Assembly: GCA_003220795.1 (NCBI GenBank)
Contig: QHTK01000042.1
Span: forward strand, 1 to 64,000
Direction of reading: 5' to 3'
Source of the DNA: Gemmatimonadota bacterium
GTDB lineage: Bacteria > Gemmatimonadota > Gemmatimonadetes > Gemmatimonadales > GWC2-71-9
Length of the DNA stretch: 64,000 nt
Shown: in pieces, positions 8,860 through 15,724 of the stretch
Numbering within the stretch: the first letter of the stretch is position 1
How the letters are laid out: each line of letters starts with the position of its first letter
Translations under genes and position numbers: made by a program
Notes under the pieces: model-generated
Seen by the model: the letters and a program-made list of their open reading frames with translations, nothing else
Databases searched by the model: none
What the model was told of the DNA's origin: nothing

Positions 8860-9371
8860 CCCGCGTACACGCCGAGCAGGCGTCGCAGCAGCACCAGCTG
8901 TCCCACGTGATAGGCGGTGTGATCGGCGACGAGCAGCGCCTCGCGCAGCACGGTCTGTCCGGTGCCGTATGGAATGCGGGCGAACAGATCGGTCCCGGCG
9001 TCGCTCACGAGTCGCTCCATGGCGCGGCGGTCCCGCTCCACCTGCGCGACGGTCCGGTCCCACGCGGCGTCATCGGGCGGCGCGTCGGTGGGCGGCCAGT
9101 AGCCCGCCGGCCATTCCGGGGATACGTGCGTCGCCCTGGTCGTGAACTCCACGATGTCCCACTGCGTGATCCGGATGTGCTCGAGCAGGCGCCAGGGAGT
9201 GAACGGTTGTCCCGCCGGCTTGGCCCCACGCAGCGCCGTCGGCCAGTCGGCGATCGCGTCCTTGAACACGAGGTGGGCGTGCCCGCCGCGCAGCAGCTCG
9301 CGCACGTGGTCTCGCAGCGCGCGGTGGGGATCCACCGGTTGTCGCTTCCGGGAACGCGGCTTGGCGGCCAT
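8856..9371 (-). CDS. DinB-fold protein (copy 1 of 3)
   Basis: 171 residues with the four-helix DinB pattern: LLEHIRITQWDIVEF provides the first His and HTAYHVGQLVLLRRLLG the C-terminal HxxxH pair, the usual metal-binding triad. DinB/YfiT proteins are small metalloenzymes, several acting as thiol-dependent S-transferases; this one could be of that kind. GAGGAGG lies 7 nt before the ATG. It is divergent from the ABC exporter pair and converges with the DUF5916 gene. Confidence 0.82.
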   Translation of the reverse strand: MAAKPRSRKRQPVDPHRALRDHVRELLRGGHAHLVFKDAIADWPTALRGAKPAGQPFTPWRLLEHIRITQWDIVEFTTRATHVSPEWPAGYWPPTDAPPDDAAWDRTVAQVERDRRAMERLVSDAGTDLFARIPYGTGQTVLREALLVADHTAYHVGQLVLLRRLLGVYAG

Positions 9372-9463
9372 GCGGGAGCCTCCTCGAGCGAGTCGGCAAG
9401 GAGTCTATCAGGTTACGAAACAGCGGGCGAGGGAGTGCGGCTTCACACCGAGCCACACGGCGG

Positions 9464-9469
9464 TATACT
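9464..9469 (+). promoter_or_regulatory. -10 box of the ABC exporter operon
   Basis: TATACT, about 51 nt upstream of the GTG start at 9521. It is a good -10 match; the -35 is not clear. Confidence 0.45.
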
Positions 9470-9520
9470 GTGTGGCACCCGAGCACCCGACCCAAGTAGA
9501 GATGCCGGAGAGCGAGACTG

Positions 9521-11332
9521 GTGATCGAGCGGCTGCGCGCGCGTAAGGAGTGGACGTTCGCGGGCGTGCTGCCACAAGCCGACCGCGCGTTGGCCGTCGC
9601 GTGGTGGACGCTCCTCGTGCTGCGCGGGTCGCTGCCCGCACTGTTCGCCATCGCGATGGGGAGCCTGGTGGGAGCGGTCCAGCGGGGTGACGACCTGACG
9701 GCGCCGCTCGGGCTCGTCGGCGTCGTGTTCGTCCTGCTGCAGGTGCTCTCGCCGATTCACCACGCCGTCGGCGCCAATCTCGGGAGCCGCACCGCGGCGT
9801 GGCTGTACGACCGCCTCACGACTGCCTGCGTCCGCCCGCCCGGCATGGGCCACCTCGAGAACCCCGGGCTCATCAGCGACCTCACGATGGCCCGGGATTT
9901 CGATCTCGGCATCACCGGCCCGCCGTTGTTCATCTCGATGGATTTCATCGCCGCCGGGCTGGTGGAGCTGGTGGGCGGTCTCGCCTCGGCGGTCGTGCTC
10001 GCCGCCTACGCGTGGTGGGCCCCGCTGCTGCTCGCGGGCGCATGGCTCGCCACGCACTGGCTGCTGCGCGAGAGCGCGGTGTGGCGCGACCGCGAGACGG
10101 CGGAGGTGCGCGAGGCGCAGCGCCATGCGGATTACGCGTACCGGCTGGCGGTCGATCCCGCGCCCGCCAAGGAAGTGCGACTGTTCGGGCTGGCCGACTG
10201 GGTCATCGAGCAGTTCCGGTCGCGCCGCCGCCGCCTGTTCGAGCTCCGCTGGCAGGCGACGCGCCTGCGCGAGCGTCCCGTGATCTGGAGCCTGCTCCTC
10301 GTGCTCGCCGCGAATGTCGTGGTGCTCTGGTCCCTCGCGGCCGCTGCGACCAGCGGCCACCTCGGGCTCGACCGGCTCGTGACGTTCGCGAGCGCCGCGG
10401 TGAGCACGAGCATGATCGCATTCGGCGGGCTGTCGTGGGCGCTCGACGGTGCCGCGGCGCCCGCCGCGGCGGTGTTGCGCCTGCAGGAAGCGATGGCCTC
10501 CGCGGGCGCCCTGGTCCGGGGCGAGCGACCGGCCGCGGGGATGCCCGCGCGCGAGATCCGGTTTCGCCGCGTCACGTTCGCCTACCCCACCTCGGGCCAG
10601 CCGGTGCTCGCGGGCTTCGACCTGGCGATTCCGGCCGGCTCGTCGCTCGCGATCGTCGGCCAGAACGGCGCCGGCAAGACTACCATCGCGAAGCTGCTGT
10701 GCCGGCTGTACGACCCTCAGGACGGCGCCATCGAAGTAGACGGCGTCGACCTCCGCACGCTCGAGCTGGAGGCATGGCGCTCGCGTCTCGCCGCCGTCTT
10801 CCAGGACTTCGTCCGCTTCGAGCTGCCGCTGCGTGACAACGTGGCTCCGGGCAGCGCCCCGGGCGACGTGCCAGACGAGGTGATCGAGCGGGCCCTCGCG
10901 GAGGCCGGTGCCACTGGACTCGCCGGCCTCGACACGGTGCTGGCCCGCGGCTACCCCGGCGGTACGGACCTGTCGGGCGGCCAATGGCAGCGGATCGCGC
11001 TGGCGCGGGCACTGTGCGCCGTGCAGCTGGGAGCCGGCTTGGTGCTGCTCGATGAGCCAACGGCCCAACTCGACGTCCGGGGCGAGGCCGAGATCTTCGA
11101 TCGCATTCTCGCCGCCACGCGCCGCACCACCACGATCCTCATCTCGCACCGCTTCTCGACGGTGCGCCACGCCGACCGCATCTGCGTGCTGGAGCACGGC
11201 AAGGTGGTCGAGCTCGGCACACACGAGGAGCTCATAGCGGCGGGGGGCCGCTATCGGACGATGTTCGAGCTCCAGGCGTCACGGTTCGGCGACGACGGCG
11301 AGCCGGGAGCGAGTCTCGATGTCCTCGACTGA
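9521..11332 (+). CDS. ABC exporter half-transporter, permease-ATPase fusion (A subunit)
   Basis: 603 residues: an N-terminal six-helix membrane domain (residues about 25-310) and a nucleotide-binding domain. The ATPase has Walker A GQNGAGKTT, signature LSGGQWQRIALARAL, Walker B LVLLDEPTAQLD and switch ISHRFST, all canonical. It carries FQDFVRFELPLRDNV after the Q loop, a form I associate with exporters found beside antibiotic or peptide loci, but no precursor peptide or modifying enzyme is next to it. The start is GTG at 9521 with CGGAGAG upstream. The following gene overlaps by 14 bases and encodes a second half, so the pair probably forms a heterodimer in the inner membrane. Substrate unknown. 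Confidence 0.9.
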   Translation: MIERLRARKEWTFAGVLPQADRALAVAWWTLLVLRGSLPALFAIAMGSLVGAVQRGDDLTAPLGLVGVVFVLLQVLSPIHHAVGANLGSRTAAWLYDRLTTACVRPPGMGHLENPGLISDLTMARDFDLGITGPPLFISMDFIAAGLVELVGGLASAVVLAAYAWWAPLLLAGAWLATHWLLRESAVWRDRETAEVREAQRHADYAYRLAVDPAPAKEVRLFGLADWVIEQFRSRRRRLFELRWQATRLRERPVIWSLLLVLAANVVVLWSLAAAATSGHLGLDRLVTFASAAVSTSMIAFGGLSWALDGAAAPAAAVLRLQEAMASAGALVRGERPAAGMPAREIRFRRVTFAYPTSGQPVLAGFDLAIPAGSSLAIVGQNGAGKTTIAKLLCRLYDPQDGAIEVDGVDLRTLELEAWRSRLAAVFQDFVRFELPLRDNVAPGSAPGDVPDEVIERALAEAGATGLAGLDTVLARGYPGGTDLSGGQWQRIALARALCAVQLGAGLVLLDEPTAQLDVRGEAEIFDRILAATRRTTTILISHRFSTVRHADRICVLEHGKVVELGTHEELIAAGGRYRTMFELQASRFGDDGEPGASLDVLD

Positions 11333-13103
11333 CGACCTGCCTCCCGCGCTGCCCGCCATGTGGCGCGCGCTCAAGCGCGGCTACGAGGCGGCGCCGTCGC
11401 TCCTGAGCGTGTCGTTGGGCCTGGCGCTCGCCGCCGCCCTGCCGGATGCGCTGCTGGCGCTCTGGTTCAAGCTGCTCGCCGACGGCGTGCTCGGCGGCAG
11501 GCGCGGGCTGGTGACGACCGCCGCCGTGGGGCTGGGCGTCTCGGCAGCCGCCACGTGGTTCCTGCGGGTGATCAGCGAGCGCACCCAGCGGCGGTTCCGC
11601 GACCAGGTGACCATCGCCCTCGAGTCGCATGTGGCGTGGCTGCAAGCGTCGGTGGCGACGGTCGAACACCACGAGCGCCCCGTTTATCTCGATCGCCTCG
11701 CGATGCTGCGCAACCAGGTGTTCGTGCTCGACCACATGTACATGTCGCTATTCACGACCTGCGGCTGGGTCTTGCGTCTCGGCGTGACGGTCGCGCTGCT
11801 CGTGTCGATCCACCCGGCTCTGGCGCTGCTCGCCGCGTTTGCGCTGCCGACGGTGCTCACGTCGACCTGGCGGCCGGGGGTCGAGCGGGCCGCGGAGGAG
11901 CGGGGCGCGTCGGCCAATCGCCTGGCGCGGCACCTGTTCGACGTCGCCACCACCGCGCCGCCCGGGAAGGAGGTGCGGGTGACTCGCATCGGCGCCCGGC
12001 TCGTGGCGCAGCGCCGCGCCGCCTGGGAGCGCTGGTACGGTCCCGTCGCGCAGGCCCGGCGGCGCAGCGCAGCGTGGCACGCGCTGGCGTGGGCCCTTTT
12101 CGGGGCTGCCTACGTGGGTGCGGTGGTGTTCGTGGCGTCAGTGCTTGCGTCACCGCCCGGCGCCGTGCTGCTGGTGCTGGCGGCGGGCTCGCGCCTCTCG
12201 GCGTACATCGGCGGCACCGTGGGCGAGATCGGATTCCTTCGCGGCATCTGGCTCGAGGGGTCGAGACGGCTGGCCTGGTTGGAGGATTACGCCGCCGCGC
12301 AGTCGCGCGGCGCCGACGTCCCGGCGCCCGACCGACTGGGCGACGGCATCCGCTTCGAGCACGTGTCTTTCGCTTATCCGGGGACGGAGCGGCTGGTGCT
12401 CGACGACGTGGACCTCCGCCTCGCGCCGGGCTCGGTGGTCGCCATTGTGGGAGAGAACGGCGCCGGCAAGACGACGCTGGTGAAGCTCCTGTGCCGGCTG
12501 TATCAGCCGACCAAGGGGCGCATCCTCGTGGACGGCGCGGAACTGGCGCGCATGCCGCCGGCCACGTGGCGGTCGCGCCTCGCGGGCGCGTTTCAGGACT
12601 TTTTCCGGTTCGAGTTCCGGGTGCGTCACACCGTGGGTGTAGGGGACCTGCCGCGCCTCGACGACCGGCCGGCCGTGGCGGCCGCCGTCGAACGCGGCGG
12701 CGCGCGCGACGTCGTGCGGCAGCTCGCGGCCGGGCTCGAGACGCAGCTCGGCTCCACCTGGCCCGAGGGCGTGGAGCTCAGCTTCGGGCAGTGGCAGAAG
12801 CTCGCGCTCGCCCGCGGATTCATGCGCGAGCGCCCGCTCGTGCTCGTGCTGGACGAGCCCACGGCGGCGCTCGATGCCGAGACCGAGCACGCCCTGTTTG
12901 AGCGCTATGCGGCGGCGGCCCGCGGATCCGACGACCGTATCACGATCCTCGTGTCCCACCGGTTCAGCACCGTCCGCATGGCGGACTTCATCGTGGTGCT
13001 GCACGGGTCGCGCCTGGTCGAGTCGGGCACCCACGAGGCGCTCATGGCCAGGGGCGGGCGCTACGCCGACCTGTACCGCATCCAGGCCGCGGCGTACCGC
13101 TGA
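11319..13103 (+). CDS. ABC exporter half-transporter, permease-ATPase fusion (B subunit)
   Basis: 594 residues with the same layout as the preceding gene: membrane domain about 20-320, then Walker A GENGAGKTT, Walker B LVLVLDEPTAALD and switch VSHRFST. The signature is ELSFGQWQKLALARGF, that is LSFGQ rather than LSGGQ. One degenerate signature per heterodimer is common among asymmetric ABC exporters, so the composite site using this motif may turn over slowly. FQDFFRFEFRVRHTV parallels the A subunit, indicating gene duplication. The start overlaps the A-subunit stop by 14 bases, implying coupled translation. The stop is 11 bases from that of the convergent DUF5916 copy 2. Confidence 0.9.
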   Translation: MSSTDDLPPALPAMWRALKRGYEAAPSLLSVSLGLALAAALPDALLALWFKLLADGVLGGRRGLVTTAAVGLGVSAAATWFLRVISERTQRRFRDQVTIALESHVAWLQASVATVEHHERPVYLDRLAMLRNQVFVLDHMYMSLFTTCGWVLRLGVTVALLVSIHPALALLAAFALPTVLTSTWRPGVERAAEERGASANRLARHLFDVATTAPPGKEVRVTRIGARLVAQRRAAWERWYGPVAQARRRSAAWHALAWALFGAAYVGAVVFVASVLASPPGAVLLVLAAGSRLSAYIGGTVGEIGFLRGIWLEGSRRLAWLEDYAAAQSRGADVPAPDRLGDGIRFEHVSFAYPGTERLVLDDVDLRLAPGSVVAIVGENGAGKTTLVKLLCRLYQPTKGRILVDGAELARMPPATWRSRLAGAFQDFFRFEFRVRHTVGVGDLPRLDDRPAVAAAVERGGARDVVRQLAAGLETQLGSTWPEGVELSFGQWQKLALARGFMRERPLVLVLDEPTAALDAETEHALFERYAAAARGSDDRITILVSHRFSTVRMADFIVVLHGSRLVESGTHEALMARGGRYADLYRIQAAAYR

Positions 13104-13114
13104 CGATCCGTCGC

Positions 13115-15640
13115 CTAGCGATTGAGCCAGTACGACAGCTTCACCAGGAAGCTGTTGTCGGGCCGGAGGGTGAACAGATCGCTCAGGTCGCCGCGGAAGC
13201 CCTGCGTCCCTTCCGCGCCGGTCGAGTTCTGGCGCCCCTGGCTCCAGACCAGGAACAGCGTCGAGCCGGGCCGATACTCCCAGCGGAACACGACATTGGA
13301 GCGGAATTGCTTGTAGTTGAATCCGCCGGGGTTGTCGGCGAGGACCGGGTCCGGAACGTAGCGACTCGCGAAGTCTGCGGCGCGCGGCGTGGCGGACAGC
13401 TGGCGCACGTTGCTGTAGGTCCCCTTCGAGACGAACGGCTGGGCGTATACCTGCAGCGTCGCGCTGGCCGTGAACGGGTACGTGAAGCGCATGGTCACGC
13501 CGAGCTGCTTCTGCTCGAGGTGAGCGAACACGTAGCGGGTGTCGTGCTGCCCGAGCGGCTGCACGTCGTTGCTGGTGCGGGTGTAGTTGGGGATGATCGC
13601 CGCCGTGACGCGCGACACCAGCTTGAAATCGACCTCGGGCATGAGGTTGAGGCTGTGCGAGCGCCCGCCGTCTCCCCGCCAGTAGTTGACCCAGAAGTAC
13701 GGGACGATCGCCTTGCGGTCGTCGCCGTTCAGGCCGGCCCACGGCGCGAAGTACGGATCCTGCCGCACGGCCGGGCCGCCGCGAGAGCACGAGTAGCAAT
13801 ACGTCTCACCCAACTGGCCCAGCGTGCCGCCGGTATGAAACGACCAGGTGTTGCGGAACGTGATGTGCGTGTTGGTATTGAAGGCCCGCTCCTCAGGGCT
13901 TCCCGCAGTCGTCCAGTATTGCCACCAGTTGAAATTCCACTGAAACCGCTGGTACAGGCGGCGCGTGTGGCGGTCGAAATAGCCGACCCAGGTGCTCCAC
14001 GATTGCTGGTCTGCGCGCTGCAGGTAGCCCAGGTCATTGATCTCGAAGCCGGCGGAGCGCCGCTGGTAGCTGGTCTGGCCCAGGAGGTGCGCGCCGCCCA
14101 CCTTGCTGATCTGCAGCTCCTCGGCGTCACCCGAGAGCATCGTACGTGTCGTGTCGTAGGGGAGCCCCGCGTCGGGCCGCTGGTAGTAGTGGGCCGCGTC
14201 GCGTTGCGTGGCGGCGATGACCGGCGCGCTGCCCGCCACGCGGCTCCAGTCGAGCGATCCCGCGATCTCGTACCGGCCGCCGCGGAACCGGTGGCGGAAG
14301 TCCGCCGCGCCCACATAGGCGCTGCGGCGCAGATAGGGTGAGGTCCAGGAGTCGTTGTCGCGGTTCACGGCGGTAACGATGGCGCCGACGCTGCTCTCGC
14401 CGCCGCGCAGGTCCTGGCGCAGCCGCACCACGCCGTAGTTGGTCGTCGGCTCGATGGTGGCGCCGCCCACCCCCGTCACGTGCTGCGTCACGGCGTCGAG
14501 CACGCCGATGGTCGTCCCGCCCGGCAGCCGCCCGGTGAGCTTGCCGGCGCCGAGGATCCGGGTGAACGCGGGCGAGGTGGTGTCCGAGTAGGTGCCGGCG
14601 AGCTGGGGCGCGCGTCCGATGCGGCGGCTGTAGACCAGCCCTTCGCTGCTGCAGTTCACCTGGTTGCAGTTGACGTCGAACTGGAACAGGCCGCGTCCGG
14701 CGACGAAGAAGGGGCGCCGCTCTGAGAAGAAGGTCTCGAAGGCGGTGAGGTTCAGGACCCCGGGGTCGGCTTCCACCTGCCCGAAGTCGGGGTTGAAGGT
14801 GGCGTCGAGCGTGAGGTTCGAGGCGACGCGGTATTTCAGGTCGCCGCCCGCCGCCAGGTCCTGCGTCCGACCTATTCCCGTCTTGGTGAACTCCGACACG
14901 TTCTTGGTCACCACGTAGGGTGCGGCTTCGAGCCGGCGCGGCGCCTCGAGGTCGACCAGCCCGCTGATCTCACCGAATTGCGACACAAAACCCGCCTTCG
15001 ACTGGCGGAACAGCGGCCAGCTCACCCGCTGGGAGTAGCGGTACAGGTCCCGGTCGATCGTGAGTCCGAAGGTGTGGCTCCGTTCCCGGCCGTAGCGAAG
15101 CTGTGACAGCGGGATGCGGAATTCGGCGGTCCAACCGAGGGAATCGACTCGGGTCGCGACGTCCCACACCGCGTCCCAGGCGAAGTCTTCGTTGCCGTCG
15201 TTGTAGATCTGCGCGTCCAGCTTCACGCCCGAGGGGTTGACGCCGAACTCATACCCGGTGCGGCGGTCGTGATACGAGTCGAGGAAGATCCAGATCATGT
15301 CCGAGGGGGTGAAATAGTCGCGCCGGGCGAGCACCGTGATGATGCTGTCGGGGTGCGGATCGAAGGCGCGGACGAAGACGTACAGGGCGCCTGCGTCGTA
15401 GGCGACTTTCGCAGCGGTCGGAAGCTTGGACGGTCCGCCCTCGCTGGGCCGCCATTCTTGGAAGCCGGTAATCGGTTGGGCCTCCCGCCAGACCGCATCG
15501 TCGTCGCGCCCGTCAATGACGGGTGGCTGGGCTGCGCGGGTGGCCGCGACGCTGGTTGGCGGGGGCGGGTCAGGCCGCTGAGGATCGGCACCCTGACTGG
15601 CGAGCGTGACGGCGGCGAGGACGAGCAAGCCAGCGAGCAT
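13115..15640 (-). CDS. DUF5916 outer-membrane protein with CBM9-like N-terminal domain (copy 2)
   Basis: 841 residues from the ATG at 15640. Signal peptide MLAGLLVLAAVTLASQG, a CBM9-like domain (PVIDGRDDDAVWREAQP, YDAGALYVFVRAFDP, SLGWTAEFRIPLSQLRYG), the family hallmark FFSERRPFFVAGRGLF, and a beta-rich C-terminus ending FLVKLSYWLNR. It shares the same landmarks and order as the gene at 6142. The open frame runs on upstream to 17341, but that part is antisense to the helicase and is not coding. TAGGGT stands 4 nt before the ATG and no ribosome site is visible, so the transcript may be leaderless. The 84-bp gap to the helicase holds both promoters. Confidence 0.87.
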   Translation of the reverse strand: MLAGLLVLAAVTLASQGADPQRPDPPPPTSVAATRAAQPPVIDGRDDDAVWREAQPITGFQEWRPSEGGPSKLPTAAKVAYDAGALYVFVRAFDPHPDSIITVLARRDYFTPSDMIWIFLDSYHDRRTGYEFGVNPSGVKLDAQIYNDGNEDFAWDAVWDVATRVDSLGWTAEFRIPLSQLRYGRERSHTFGLTIDRDLYRYSQRVSWPLFRQSKAGFVSQFGEISGLVDLEAPRRLEAAPYVVTKNVSEFTKTGIGRTQDLAAGGDLKYRVASNLTLDATFNPDFGQVEADPGVLNLTAFETFFSERRPFFVAGRGLFQFDVNCNQVNCSSEGLVYSRRIGRAPQLAGTYSDTTSPAFTRILGAGKLTGRLPGGTTIGVLDAVTQHVTGVGGATIEPTTNYGVVRLRQDLRGGESSVGAIVTAVNRDNDSWTSPYLRRSAYVGAADFRHRFRGGRYEIAGSLDWSRVAGSAPVIAATQRDAAHYYQRPDAGLPYDTTRTMLSGDAEELQISKVGGAHLLGQTSYQRRSAGFEINDLGYLQRADQQSWSTWVGYFDRHTRRLYQRFQWNFNWWQYWTTAGSPEERAFNTNTHITFRNTWSFHTGGTLGQLGETYCYSCSRGGPAVRQDPYFAPWAGLNGDDRKAIVPYFWVNYWRGDGGRSHSLNLMPEVDFKLVSRVTAAIIPNYTRTSNDVQPLGQHDTRYVFAHLEQKQLGVTMRFTYPFTASATLQVYAQPFVSKGTYSNVRQLSATPRAADFASRYVPDPVLADNPGGFNYKQFRSNVVFRWEYRPGSTLFLVWSQGRQNSTGAEGTQGFRGDLSDLFTLRPDNSFLVKLSYWLNR

Positions 15641-15691
15641 GAGGACCCTAGTCGGAGGTTTCCCGGTTAGACGACGGTACCTCGGAAAAGG

Positions 15692-15718
15692 TTGTTTCAG
15701 GAGTCGGAAGCCTAGATT
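15692..15718 (+). promoter_or_regulatory. Leaderless promoter of the helicase-exonuclease gene
   Basis: TTGTTT (15692-15697) and TAGATT (15713-15718) are 15 bp apart, and TAGATT is followed by only 6 nt before the ATG at 15725. No ribosome site fits. Confidence 0.45.
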
Positions 15719-15724
15719 CCAGGC

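Noticed and set aside
9521-13103. ABC pair as part of an antibiotic peptide cluster
   Set aside because: No precursor peptide, lanthipeptide enzyme, radical SAM or immunity gene next to it.
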